From contig JAXGMN010000008.1 in the NCBI GenBank assembly GCA_040768665.1, positions 62,001 to 126,000 on the forward strand: 64,000 nucleotides of DNA, in the 5' to 3' direction. Position 1 is the first letter of the stretch, and each line of letters begins with the position of its first letter. The notes below the pieces were generated by a model. That model saw only the letters and a list, made by a program, of their open reading frames with translations. It did not search any database and was not told where the DNA came from. The DNA is from JABWBD01 sp040768665. GTDB taxonomy: Bacteria; Planctomycetota; Planctomycetia; Pirellulales; Thermoguttaceae. Below, piece by piece: positions 49,420 to 58,703 of the stretch. The translations under genes were made by a program, and so were the position numbers.

Positions 49420-49569
49420 CCCACCCCTGTAAAGGTCCTAAAATGTTGCGAATTCGTCGTTTAACCGCAGTGCCCAGCGGGCCGCGCGTGGGGCGGATCG
49501 CGGCGCGGCTATCGGTCACCGGCGCGCGGCCCGTTGGGCACTGCGGTTAAACGACCTTTACAGGGGTGG
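49420..49569 (+). repeat. Palindromic element, family B copy 2, with exact 8-bp target duplication
   Basis: The 150-bp element has ends CCACCCCTGTAAAGGTC and GACCTTTACAGGGGTGG, the arm pair CGTTTAACCGCAGTGCCCA / TGGGCACTGCGGTTAAACG, and an extra left-arm segment ending GTTGCGAATTCGT. It is flanked by TTTTCTGA at 49412-49419 and 49570-49577. The loop (GCGGCTATCGGTCACCGGC) is the reverse complement of the copy 1 loop, although the arms point the same way. It separates the cysteine synthase gene from DUF2752. Confidence 0.85.
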
Positions 49570-49589
49570 TTTTCTGATCTTGAGCACGC

Positions 49590-50099
49590 ATGAGAAATCG
49601 GGCAAGAGGGCCAGTGGAAACGGTACCGGTCGAGCAACGAAAATCCAGCCATCGCAGCGAACGGGCGTTCGGCAGAAGTATGGCGAACCGGCGATTCGCC
49701 GGGCAATACCACGCGACCGTACTGGCGCTGGCTGCTATCGTGGTGTTCCTGTCGCCGGCTTTGCAGTTGTCCGGGCCGGAGCAGTTGACGCTGCGCGGTC
49801 TGCCGAACCTGCCTCTGCCGCAGACTTACCTGTCGCGGCGCGTGCTGGGGGTGGAGTGTCCCGGGTGCGGCCTGACCCGGAGTCTCGTGCACCTCACCCA
49901 CGGCCACTGGCGAGCTTCCGTAGGCGCACACCGCCTTGGCTGGCTCGTGATGGCGGCGCTGGTGCTGCAATTCCCCTACCGGCTGCTGGCATTTTGGAGG
50001 CGAGACGACTGGCCGCTGGGCCGGCGGCTGCCAACCCTTTTCGCGGCGGGGCTGGCTGCGGTGCTGGTGGTGAATTGGGTAGTCGGGTTTCTACGGTAG
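49590..50099 (+). CDS. DUF2752 membrane protein
   Basis: The 169-aa product starts at ATG 49590; ATG 49680 is an in-frame alternative that removes 30 polar residues. The DUF2752 signature ECPGCGLTRSLVHL is present between predicted transmembrane segments (TVLALAAIVVFLSPALQL, LGWLVMAALVLQFPYRLLAFW, LFAAGLAAVLVVNWVVGFL). The two Cys in CPGC may bind metal or form a disulfide; function unknown. The start lies only 13 bp after the right target duplication of the palindromic element, so the element forms its 5' region. Confidence 0.82.
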   Translation: MRNRARGPVETVPVEQRKSSHRSERAFGRSMANRRFAGQYHATVLALAAIVVFLSPALQLSGPEQLTLRGLPNLPLPQTYLSRRVLGVECPGCGLTRSLVHLTHGHWRASVGAHRLGWLVMAALVLQFPYRLLAFWRRDDWPLGRRLPTLFAAGLAAVLVVNWVVGFLR

Positions 50100-50109
50100 T
50101 GCAAAGATC

Positions 50110-50137
50110 AGCCCGGCTGCTTTCGAGCAGCCGGGCT
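50110..50137 (+). terminator. Stem-loop terminator between convergent genes
   Basis: AGCCCGGCTGCT (50110-50121) and AGCAGCCGGGCT (50126-50137) form a perfect 12-bp stem around a TTCG tetraloop. It lies 10 bp after the DUF2752 stop and 13 bp after the ribonucleotide reductase stop, and probably serves both. Confidence 0.8.
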
Positions 50138-50150
50138 GATGGCCGAATCG

Positions 50151-53100
50151 CTAGGAACAGCCCATGCTGTTTCCACAGACGTGGCAGAGATAGCAGTTTC
50201 CGTTGCGGACCGTGATCGCTCCGCAATTGTCGCAACTGGGGGCGTTGGTCTGGAAACTGGCAAACTGCTCGCTGACGTTTACCGAATAGGCAGTCGTGGC
50301 GTCGGGGACGGTCGACCCGTCCGCTCGCGGATCGTCGCGCCGCCGGTCCGCAAGGCCGGCGATTCGCTTCGCCGCACCATTGGCATGGCCGCTGCTGGCG
50401 CGGGGCCCGGTGGTCTTGCTGGTCGCGGCCTGTCCTGGTCTCGCGTTCCCGGCGGGCGTTGTTGGGGGGGGGCCGCGGCTCTGCATCAAGTTCGCCGGTT
50501 TCCGACTTGCTCAAATCCAGAGGGGAACCCCCAAGCCCTGCGTTGATCTCGCGGTAGCCGGGCAGGAACGTGATCCCCAGCCAGCGGAAGATGTAGTCGA
50601 CGATACTCTTCGCGATCCGGATGTCGGGGTTCTTCGTGTGCCCCATCGGCTCGAACCGCGTGTGAGAGAATTTGTTGACGTAGACCTCCAGCGGCACCCC
50701 GTACTGCAGGCTCATCGACACGGCGGTCCCGAAGCAATCCATCAAGCCGCCGACCGTGCTCCCTTCCTTGGCCATCGTGATGAACATCTCGCCGGGCCGT
50801 CCGTCCGGGTAAAGCCCGACGGTAATGTAGCCTTCATGACCGGCAATGCTGAATTTGTGGGTAACCGACTGCCTGGTATCCGGCAACCTCTCGCGGCGAG
50901 GTGCGGAGACCTGCTGTTGCTTGCTGTCGGAGTCCTGCTTGGTCGAAAGCGGCTGGGTGCCTTTCGATCCGTCGCGGTAGACCGCCAGCGCCTTCAGCCC
51001 CAGCTTCCAGCCCTCCATGTAGGCATTGGCAATGTCGTCCGGCGTGCTGTCCTTGGGCATGTTGACTGTCTTGGAGATCGCGCCGGAGAGAAACGGCTGG
51101 GCGGCGGCCATCATGCGCACATGCGCCTTCCAGGGGATGCTCCGGGTACCGTTAGGCGGCTGGAATGCGCAGTCGAAGACCGGCAAATGGTCCGCCTGCA
51201 GGTCGGCGGCGCCTTCGATCGTGTCCTCCTTATCGACATATGCGATGATCGAGGCAACTTCTTCGTCGCTATAGCCGAGCGTCCGCAAGGCCAAGGGGAC
51301 CGTCTGGTTGACGATCTTGAGCACTCCGCCGCCGGCAAGCTGTTTGTACTTCACCAGGGCGATGTCGGGCTCGATGCCGGTGGTATCGCAGTCCATCATG
51401 AAGCTGATCGTGCCGGTCGGCGCCAGCACCGTCGCCTGGGCGTTGCGGAACCCGTAGCGGCGGCCCGCCGCCAGCACCTCGTCCCAGACCTTTCGGGCGG
51501 CCGACTTGAGGTAGTCGGGACAGGCCCGGATTTCTTCGACTTTCTCCCAGTGCATCTCCATCACGCGAAGCATGGAGGTGCGGTTTTCCGGGAATCCGTC
51601 GAACGTGCCGACGGCCGCGGCAAGCTCGGCGCTGGTGCGATTGGCCGTTCCGTGCATGAGGGCCGTCACCGCGCCGCACAGTCCGCGGGCTTCCTCGGAG
51701 TCGTAGGGCACGCCACTGGTCATGATCAGGCTGCCGAGATTCGAGTATCCCAGCCCGATCGGCCGAAACCGATGGCTGTTTACCGCGATCCGCTTTGTGG
51801 GGTAGCTGGCATGGTCGACGAGGATTTCCTGGGCAACGAAAACTATCCGGCAGGCGGCCTTGAACCGCTCGACATCGAAGGTGCCATCCGCCTCGCGGAA
51901 CTTCATCAGGTTGATGCTTGCCAGGTTGCAAGCGGAATCGTCCAAGAACATGTATTCCGAACATGGGTTCGAAGCATTGATCCGTCCCGAGTTCGGGCAG
52001 GTGTTCCAGCGGTTGATCGTGGTATCGTACTGCACCCCGGGGTCGCCGCAGCCCCAGGCGGCCTCGGCCATTTTCTGGAACAGTTCCCGCGCCGGGTAGG
52101 CCGGCCCCGGCTTGTTCTTTTCGGTAACCCAGTGGGTCTGCCAGGGCTTGTCCGCCTCGACCGTTTGCATGAACTCGTCGGTGAGACGGACCGACAGATT
52201 CGCGTTCTGAAACAGGACCGAATTGTAGGCTTCGTCGGGATCATACCCCTTGGTGATCAGGAGTTCGGCCTTCTTCTCCTCGTTTCGCTTGCACTCGACG
52301 AACTCGAGGATGTCGGGGTGCCACACCTTGAGCGACTGCATCTTGGCGGCCCGGCGGGTCTTGCCGCCGCTCTTGACCACGGCGGCTATCTGGTCGTAGA
52401 CCCGCATGAACGAGAGCGGTCCGGAGGGTCGCCCGCCACCGGAAAGCTTCTCGCGGTGTGACCGAAGCGTCGACAGGTCGGTGCCGGTGCCGGAGCCGAA
52501 CTTGAAGAGCATGGCCTCGCTGCGAGCGAGTTCCATGATGTCTTCCATGTTGTCCTGGACACTCTGGATGAAGCAAGCGGACGCCTGGGGATACTCGTAC
52601 GGGTTTTCCGGTTGAACGGCATCGGCCTGGGCAGCATCCCAGTGCCAGTTGCACATGGCCCCCTCGACCCCATACTGGTGGTAGAGCCCGACGTTGAACC
52701 AGACCGGCGAATTGAAAGCAGCGGTCTGATGGAGACAGAGCCAAGTCAACTCACGGTAGAATCGCTGTCCATCTTCGCGAGTGGCAAAGTATCCGTCCTG
52801 GCTGCCCCAATCCGCGATCGTCCGGCAGACCCGGTGGATGAGTTGCCGCACGCTCTTTTCCCGCTCTGGAGTACCCAGTTCCCCGTAGAAGTATTTGCTT
52901 GCAACGATATTGGTCGCCAACTGGCTCCAGCTCGCGGGGATTTCGCAATCGGTCTGCTCGAAAATGACCTCCCCGCCCTCTCCCTTGATCGCGGCCGAGC
53001 GGAGGTCCCACTTGACCGTATCGAAAGGATCCTCGACGTCGACGGGGCAGAAGACGGGTTCGATCAAGAGTCCCTTGGGGGAGACTCGCGTGCTGGTGCT

Positions 53101-53163
53101 ATGCTGATCGGCCACAGCGACCGAATGGGAGCCGGGCTGCGTATCCAAGTGATTCGAATCCAT
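50151..53163 (-). CDS. nrdJ: Adenosylcobalamin-dependent ribonucleotide reductase, frameshifted near the C-terminus
   Basis: This class II enzyme reduces ribonucleotides to deoxyribonucleotides with B12. The start is ATG 53163 with AAGGAGAG upstream. Typical segments are present: QASACFIQSVQDNM, KFGSGTGTDLSTLR, INASNPCSEYMFLDDSACNLAS, RPIGLGYSNLG and LAPTGTISFMMDCDTTGIEPD. After SETGELDAEP the frame hits a run of nine C on the coding strand (+ strand G at 50464-50472) and is lost. The neighbouring frame then gives the expected tail TNAPSCDNCGAITVRNG and CHVCGNSMGCS with the redox and zinc-type cysteines. Eight C would restore a continuous protein. A sequencing error in the homopolymer is the simplest explanation; a true mutation or slippage is possible. 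Confidence 0.92.
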
Positions 53164-53206
53164 GAGTAAACTCTCCTTCCGAAAAGTGCCTGGGCTTAGC
53201 GTTCCT

Positions 53207-53230
53207 ATTTGTGGACAAGTGTACACAAAT
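53207..53230 (-). promoter_or_regulatory. Inverted repeat upstream of nrdJ
   Basis: ATTTGTG (53207-53213) and CACAAAT (53224-53230) are perfectly inverted with a 10-bp spacer; the spacer contains the palindrome GTGTAC partly. It begins 44 bp before the nrdJ start and may be a repressor or NrdR-like site, though it does not match the NrdR box well. TTGTCCACA within it is one base off a DnaA box. Confidence 0.35.
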
Positions 53231-53841
53231 ATGGGCAGCGTTCCAACGACCGGCGCGAAAAAAAATCCTGGAATCAGGCCCCGCCAATGACGAAGCGGAT
53301 CCTTCCGAGTAGCGGGGGCAGAAGCCTCCGTTTCCTCCTATATATTGTAGCCAGAAGACGTCGAGCTACAAGATACAGGTGTTTTGGTCCAAGTTTATCG
53401 TGATCTTCCAGAAGGTCAAGCAGCCCTGCCGGAAGTTCTCAAAGCCTTGTGAAGAACGAGCTTGCGGCACGTCCGCCCCTGCCGGCGATGCTAGCACTGA
53501 CAGCACGACTTCCAGCGCAAGCCGCTAGCACGGAACGAGTTAAGGTAGTTTCGGTGAACTCATTGTCTACACACGAAAGGCTGGCGAATTTTTCAAGAAA
53601 TATGTTTCCGCCCGTGCGAGGTTGGAATGACTAGGCGAGCTAGGAAGATCAAGGCAGCCTGGTTTAGTCGCCTGGGAAGCCATTTTCGTGTCGGGCAATC
53701 CGTATGAGCGTCGGGACAGGGCGGTACAATGCGGGAATTGCGATTGCCTATCGGCCGGCACGTTCCCAGAATGATCCGATTGGTTCGTATCCACATACCC
53801 GCATCGCTGTTTTACTGACGGGCATCGCCCGACCTGGATCC
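53231..53841. other. Intergenic region without recognisable gene
   Basis: About 600 bp lie between divergent genes. One frame around 53360-53450 reads LVQVYRDLPEGQAALPEVL and then stops, which might be a worn coding fragment, but I cannot assign it. No RNA gene or repeat was recognised. The frame of the sigma-54 regulator is open back to 53704, but that part is not protein-like. Confidence 0.45.
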
Positions 53842-55320
53842 ATGCCTCGCTTGCTGGTCGTTGACGACGAACCTTCGACTCTTCATCTTTTTCGCCGGGT
53901 GTTTGAGGCGGAGGCAGTGAACGTGACAACGGCTGCTTCGGCGGAAGCCGGACTGCAACTGTTTCGCGAGACGGAGCCCGACGCCGTAATCCTCGACGTC
54001 CTGTTGCCGGACCGTACGGGGCTGGAGGCATTCCGCGAGATGCACCGGCTTGATCCGAAGGTCCCGGTCATCCTCATCACCGCGGGCGGCACGAGCGACA
54101 CGGCCATCGAGGCGATGAAGCTGGGTGCGTTTGACTATTTGCTCAAGCCGTTGGACTTCGGTCGAGTGCGAAGTCTGGTGCGTCGGGCGTTCGAGATCCG
54201 CCGACTGATGCATGAGCCGGTCAGCGTCGATCCGCAAGCGGGAGAGATCCCGCCCGGGCGCGACGCGATCGTTGGCCGTGGCCCGGCGATGCAAGAAGTG
54301 TACAAGGCGATCGGCCGTGTCGCTCCCCAGACGGTTACCGTGTTGATACGGGGCGAAAGCGGGACGGGCAAGGAGCTCGTTGGCCGGGCGATCTATCACC
54401 ACAGCAATCGGGCCGACGGGCCGTTCCTGGCCGTCAATTGTGCGGCAATTCCCGAGACACTGCTGGAAAGCGAACTTTTCGGTCACGAGAAGGGCTCGTT
54501 TACCGGTGCCGATCGACGGCGGATCGGCAAATTTGAGCAGTGTTCCGGGGGCACGCTGTTCCTGGACGAGATCGGCGATATGCCGCTGGTGCTCCAGAGC
54601 AAGATCCTCCGTGTCCTGCAGGACCAGCAGTTTGAACGCGTCGGCGGCAACCAGACCATTCGTACCGATGTGCGAATCATTGCCTCGACCAATCGAGATC
54701 TGGAGCAGATGGTCGCCGCGGGGACGTTTCGCAGCGATCTGTACTACCGGCTCAACGTTTACACGATCACTTTGCCCCCGCTGTGTGAACGACCAGAAGA
54801 TCTGCCGCTGCTGATCGACCATTTTCTGGTGCGGGCGAACCGCGAGCTCGGCAAGACCATCCGCAGCGTCGCTCCCGAGGCCATGGAACTGCTGCGCGTG
54901 TATCCCTGGCCGGGAAACGTGCGGCAGTTGCAGAGCATCTTGAAGCAGGCAGCCCTGCGAACGGCCGGGCCGGTGCTCCTGGTCGACTTCCTGCCCGAAA
55001 CAGTCCGCACGCCTCCCCCTTCGGAGTCACTGCCTGCCTCGGTGCCTGGTTCCATCAGCGTCGACTGGGACCGGTTCCTGGACGACCGGCTCGTTTCCGG
55101 CACGACCAGGCTCTACGACGAGGCGGTAAGCCTGCTTGAGCGGATTCTGATCACACGAGTACTCCGCCACACGTCAGGGAACCAGCTCCAGGCCGCCAAG
55201 ATCCTGGGAATCACCCGAAGCACCATGCGAGCGAAGATGCGGCAATTCGGCATCACCCTCGGACGCGTGGTGCACGGCGAGGGATCGCCGGACGAGGGAA
55301 GTGGTCCGAACTCGTCTTGA
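53842..55320 (+). CDS. Sigma-54-dependent response regulator (NtrC family)
   Basis: The 492-aa product starts at ATG 53842. Residues 1-115 form a receiver with phosphoacceptor Asp52 (VILDVLLPD) and Lys102 (LLKPLD). The AAA+ domain has Walker A GESGTGKE (171-178), the sigma-54 contact loop GSFTGA (218-223, Ser in place of the usual Ala), Walker B GGTLFLDEIGD and the arginine-finger region FRSDLYYRLNV. The C-terminus carries a Fis-type helix-turn-helix (NQLQAAKILGITRSTMRAKMRQF). It activates sigma-54 promoters after phosphorylation; no kinase gene is adjacent, so it is an orphan here. Confidence 0.95.
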   Translation: MPRLLVVDDEPSTLHLFRRVFEAEAVNVTTAASAEAGLQLFRETEPDAVILDVLLPDRTGLEAFREMHRLDPKVPVILITAGGTSDTAIEAMKLGAFDYLLKPLDFGRVRSLVRRAFEIRRLMHEPVSVDPQAGEIPPGRDAIVGRGPAMQEVYKAIGRVAPQTVTVLIRGESGTGKELVGRAIYHHSNRADGPFLAVNCAAIPETLLESELFGHEKGSFTGADRRRIGKFEQCSGGTLFLDEIGDMPLVLQSKILRVLQDQQFERVGGNQTIRTDVRIIASTNRDLEQMVAAGTFRSDLYYRLNVYTITLPPLCERPEDLPLLIDHFLVRANRELGKTIRSVAPEAMELLRVYPWPGNVRQLQSILKQAALRTAGPVLLVDFLPETVRTPPPSESLPASVPGSISVDWDRFLDDRLVSGTTRLYDEAVSLLERILITRVLRHTSGNQLQAAKILGITRSTMRAKMRQFGITLGRVVHGEGSPDEGSGPNSS

Positions 55321-55332
55321 GTTCGCGAATTT

Positions 55333-56085
55333 CTACAGCAGACTTTCCAGCAGCAGACGCATTTTTCGCATCTCGGCACTCTGATCGACATCAGGCATGG
55401 GGACCATGTCGACGCAGAGAGCCCGGTTGTAGTTGTACTTGCCCAGTTGGGCGATCAGCCGCCCATACTCCACCTCGCCCTGCCCGACCCGTACCTGGAG
55501 TTTCTCCTTGGTCGTGTCGCGGAGCCGGATGTGACAAACATGCTTGAGAATCTGCTCGTAGCTGCCGCCGGCGTGGGGCCCGCAGATGAAGTGGCTCGGG
55601 TCGAGGGTGATCCCCAGTCCTTTCACGCTGTCGCAAAAGACCCCTGCGGTGCTCGGATCCTGGCTCATCCGCCCCGATTCAGTGAGGAGCCCCACGCGGA
55701 CTCCATCCATCATGGCAATATCGACCAGCGCGCGGAGTCGCTCGACCTCAGCATTGAACGGAGTTCCCAATTCCGCCGAGCGAACGGTGAGGGTGACGAC
55801 CTTCGTGGCCTTGGCTAACCGGCAGCAGGCGGCGAACTGCCGATAGTATTCCTCCTCGGCAGGCGTTTCGATGTCGACGCTGTACGCGACCGGCGTGAGC
55901 CGATAGGTCTGGCGGCAGATTCGCACGACCCGGTCCAAGTCGCGGCTCACGTCGGAGGGTTTCAGGTGCCCCTCTGATTCGTGAAGCATGACCTCCATAT
56001 AGGAGTATTCGAGATCGACGAGGCGCTGGAGAGCGTCGTCGAATGGCAAGTCTCGAAAGCATCTGCTCGTGGCAGCAACGAACAC
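55333..56085 (-). CDS. Sugar phosphate isomerase/epimerase family protein (xylose isomerase-like TIM barrel)
   Basis: The 250-aa product is started at GTG 56085, since AAGGAG ends six bases upstream; the frame is open 30 codons further without protein-like sequence. The AP endonuclease 2-type barrel has the expected acidic and His metal ligands: EVMLHESEG, VGLLTESG, ITLDPSHF, HIRLRDT and QGEVEYGRLI. Typical substrates are ketoses or inositols, but the reaction here is unknown. It probably is cytoplasmic, as no signal peptide is seen from this start. It is convergent with the sigma-54 regulator gene, with 12 bp between. Confidence 0.82.
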   Translation of the reverse strand: MFVAATSRCFRDLPFDDALQRLVDLEYSYMEVMLHESEGHLKPSDVSRDLDRVVRICRQTYRLTPVAYSVDIETPAEEEYYRQFAACCRLAKATKVVTLTVRSAELGTPFNAEVERLRALVDIAMMDGVRVGLLTESGRMSQDPSTAGVFCDSVKGLGITLDPSHFICGPHAGGSYEQILKHVCHIRLRDTTKEKLQVRVGQGEVEYGRLIAQLGKYNYNRALCVDMVPMPDVDQSAEMRKMRLLLESLL

Positions 56086-56341
56086 ACTGAACTCCTTATT
56101 AGTACGACCAGCAGCGCGCGGCCTTCTTAAGCGAACATTACCACCCGAACTGGCGGAACGACAGACTTCCACCATGCAACCGTAACAGTGCGATGGGCGT
56201 AGCTTACCGCCGAACGGCCCTTTGTGGCAACGTCAAGGTTTCGGACCGCCGGCGGTTCGGTCGCCAAGTGGAGCGGCCGAGAGTAGAATATACTTTGTGA
56301 GCCAAATTATCTGACCGCGAAGAGAGGGTAAGGAGAGCAAC

Positions 56342-57436
56342 ATGGAGGAACAATCCCGACCGGAAGAAGCCGGACGCCCACGTCCAGAGGACTACGTGCC
56401 GGCCGAGGTCGTCCGACAAGGGCCCTATCGTCCGCGGCCACCCCGCCGGCGCTCCGGAGTGCTGGCATTCTTCCTTGTGGTGTCGGTGCTTCTGCTGGCG
56501 GCATCGCTGCTTGTGAACATCGTGCTGATTGCCGATTCGAGCTTCAGCACCGTCGATGAGGTTGATGAGAAAATCTATCAACCGGAGCGGTTCGGTCGGG
56601 GCAGCGAGAAAGTTGCCATCATTTCCGTGGACGGAGTGATTCTCGACGGCGAAGGGTTTGTGACCCGCCAAATCGAGCAAGCTCGGCGGGATGACGACGT
56701 GAAGGCTGTTGTGCTTCGAGTCGAGTCGCCCGGCGGCACGATCAACGGCAGCGATTTCATTTACCACCGCTTGAAGGAGTTTCGCGAGGAGACCGGCAAA
56801 CCGATCGTCGTCAGCATGGGGAGCATTGCGGCCAGTGGCGGCTACTATGTTTCCATGGCGGTGGGCGAAACGCCGGAAAGCATTTTTGCCGAGCCAACTA
56901 CCTGGACCGGTTCAATCGGCGTGATCATTCCCCACTACAATCTGTCGGGGCTGATGCAGGAGGTCGGCGTCACCGAAGACTCGATTGTCAGCCATCCGTT
57001 GAAGGATATGGGGAGCTTTGCCAAGCCGATGACCGAAGAGGAACGGGAGATTTTTCAGAAGCTGGTCGACGAAAGCTTCGAGCGATTCAAGAACGTCGTG
57101 AAGTACGGGCGACCCGCTTTCCAGGATTACCCCGAGAAGCTTGCTGCGGTGGCCACGGGACAGGTTTTCACTGCGGAACAGGCGCACAAGCACGGGCTGG
57201 TCGACAAGATCGCCTTTTTGGACGAGGCCATCGAGCGGGCAATCGATTTGGGTCGGGTGGACCGGGGAGACTACCGCGTTGTCGAGTACGAGCGAACACC
57301 GACTTTGGTGGATGTCTTCTTCGGTGGCCGGATTCACAGCCCGTCGCCCGATCTTTCGGGATTGTTCGACCTGGCATCGCCCCGGGCCTACTACCTATAC
57401 ACTTGGCTCCCGGCTGCGGTGACTAGCCGACGGTAG
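56342..57436 (+). CDS. sppA: Signal peptide peptidase, SppA type
   Basis: The 364-aa membrane-bound serine protease degrades remnant signal peptides. A polar N-terminus is followed by one transmembrane helix (about residues 38-63, LAFFLVVSVLLLAASLLVNIV). The protease domain has VESPGGTINGSD, the nucleophile Ser165 in GSIAASGGYY and general-base Lys221 in SHPLKDMG, with the 56-residue spacing expected for short single-domain SppA. The ATG at 56342 is preceded by AAGGAGAG. The promoter lies in the 250-bp gap shared with the divergent epimerase gene. Confidence 0.93.
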   Translation: MEEQSRPEEAGRPRPEDYVPAEVVRQGPYRPRPPRRRSGVLAFFLVVSVLLLAASLLVNIVLIADSSFSTVDEVDEKIYQPERFGRGSEKVAIISVDGVILDGEGFVTRQIEQARRDDDVKAVVLRVESPGGTINGSDFIYHRLKEFREETGKPIVVSMGSIAASGGYYVSMAVGETPESIFAEPTTWTGSIGVIIPHYNLSGLMQEVGVTEDSIVSHPLKDMGSFAKPMTEEEREIFQKLVDESFERFKNVVKYGRPAFQDYPEKLAAVATGQVFTAEQAHKHGLVDKIAFLDEAIERAIDLGRVDRGDYRVVEYERTPTLVDVFFGGRIHSPSPDLSGLFDLASPRAYYLYTWLPAAVTSRR

Positions 57437-57472
57437 GGCTGTAAAGCATTTTGCTTCCCCCCACCCTGGGGC

Positions 57473-57583
57473 TGGGCTGATGAAAACTTGATAAAAACGG
57501 GGACAGGCACCGCAACTAATAGCGGTTTAGCTAGAGCGACCACACAAGATGTTGCGGAGCCAGTCCCCGTTTTTATCAGCCCA
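57473..57583 (+). repeat. Palindromic element, family A-prime copy 2, with exact 8-bp target duplication
   Basis: The ends TGGGCTGAT and ATCAGCCCA enclose arms ATAAAAACGGGGACAGG and CCAGTCCCCGTTTTTAT. It is flanked by CCCTGGGG at 57464-57471 and 57584-57591. As in family B, the left arm has extra bases (GAAAACTT) absent from the right. The loop base order is inverted relative to copy 1 (6356-6451). It sits between convergent genes and ends 20 bp before the minus-strand stop. Confidence 0.82.
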
Positions 57584-57602
57584 CCCTGGGGCCGCCCATT
57601 AT

Positions 57603-58703
57603 TCACTTTTCCTTGGGCTCCGATGGTCGCTCCATTCTGTCGCGTCCCGGGTACGGCGAACCGCCGGATCGATAGCCGCGTCTCCACGAATGCCACATCG
57701 GGATCCGTGGCGACTCATCTTTCAGGCGCCATCGCAAATATTCCTGACGGAGTTCGCGACGCATTTCGTCGCTCGGCAAGTTCAGCAGGCGGTTCTTCTG
57801 TTCCCCGGTAAGCTCGTTTTCAAAAAACTTGGCCAGCTCTTCTTCTTGGACTACCGGCAAAGCTGGATCCGGACCTCGGACCCCCAGATGGAACATCGCA
57901 ATGAACCGCATCCAGCCGAGCACGATTCGGCGTTGTTCCGATGGCGGCATCGGTTCCAGCCACGCGCGGGTTTCCGGCGACAGCCTGCCGCGGAGTTCCG
58001 CCAGGGCGGAATCCTCGATATTGGGCATCTTGCCGGGATTCTCAACAAGCCAACGCATCCATACGCTCGTCAGTCGTTCCCGCCGCTTCGCGGGATTGTC
58101 TGATGACTCGATCGCCTGCTCGGCCTGCTTGCGCCACGCTTGGGGGAGGGCCTCGACGAGCCTCGTTTTTTCCTCTTCCAGATAGTGTCCGAACCACTCA
58201 AAGACCGCTTTCAGATCGTCGGGTCCGGGCCGTCTGCGAGCGTCAGGGCCCATTTCCGCCCATGGCCGCCTTGCTCTGTCCAGGGACGGGAAGCCGCCCG
58301 GCGCTCTCCGCCGGGCCTCGTGTTCGTCCAGCAGCTTCTTGACCCGCTTGACCCGCTCTTCGGCCGGCAGTTCCTGTAGTTCCGCTCGTTCGTACGACGT
58401 CAGTTCGGCAAGCCAATCGCAGTATCGGTCCATGACACGGCGAAGCTCATCGCGGTTAGCAGACTGCTCAAGATCCTCGTGCAGTTTCCAAAGCCGCTCT
58501 CTTTCGGGCCGTTCCAGGCCGTCAAATAGCCGCTGCCGCCGCAGAATGTCCTTCTTCTCTGAAGCATTCATCGCCTCGACCTGCGCTCGCCGGTCGGCCA
58601 AGGATTCGTCGGCTCGAAGCAGGGGCGTCAGAGCTACCGCACCGCAGACCGCCGCCGCGCCGCCCAATACGAATAGGATGATGCCGCCGGTGCTACGTGC
58701 CAT
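57603..58703 (-). CDS. Helical membrane-anchored protein of an ECF sigma cassette
   Basis: The 366-aa product starts at ATG 58703, overlapping the anti-sigma gene by 11 bp. One N-terminal transmembrane helix or signal (GGIILFVLGGAAAVCGAVALTPLL) is followed by a charged, all-helical region. It has repeated segments with Leu-Pro-x-Glu-Glu-Arg-type motifs (LTSYERAELQELPAEERVKRVKKLL, LEPMPPSEQRRIVLGWMRF, LTGEQKNRLLNLPSDEMRREL). The repeats resemble DUF3106-like or CpxP-like folding and stress sensors, but the family is not certain. Coupled expression with the sigma/anti-sigma pair suggests a periplasmic sensor function. Confidence 0.7.
   Translation of the reverse strand: MARSTGGIILFVLGGAAAVCGAVALTPLLRADESLADRRAQVEAMNASEKKDILRRQRLFDGLERPERERLWKLHEDLEQSANRDELRRVMDRYCDWLAELTSYERAELQELPAEERVKRVKKLLDEHEARRRAPGGFPSLDRARRPWAEMGPDARRRPGPDDLKAVFEWFGHYLEEEKTRLVEALPQAWRKQAEQAIESSDNPAKRRERLTSVWMRWLVENPGKMPNIEDSALAELRGRLSPETRAWLEPMPPSEQRRIVLGWMRFIAMFHLGVRGPDPALPVVQEEELAKFFENELTGEQKNRLLNLPSDEMRRELRQEYLRWRLKDESPRIPMWHSWRRGYRSGGSPYPGRDRMERPSEPKEK

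Noticed and set aside
48290..49519. Longer cysteine synthase starting at 49519
   Set aside because: The extra 87 codons read through the palindromic repeat and have no similarity to the family; ATG 49258 gives the normal N-terminus.
50296..52461. 721-codon open frame on the plus strand
   Set aside because: Antisense shadow of the ribonucleotide reductase.
53284..53640. Small plus-strand frames before the sigma-54 regulator gene
   Set aside because: No ribosome binding site, no recognisable motif and mixed composition; treated as intergenic.
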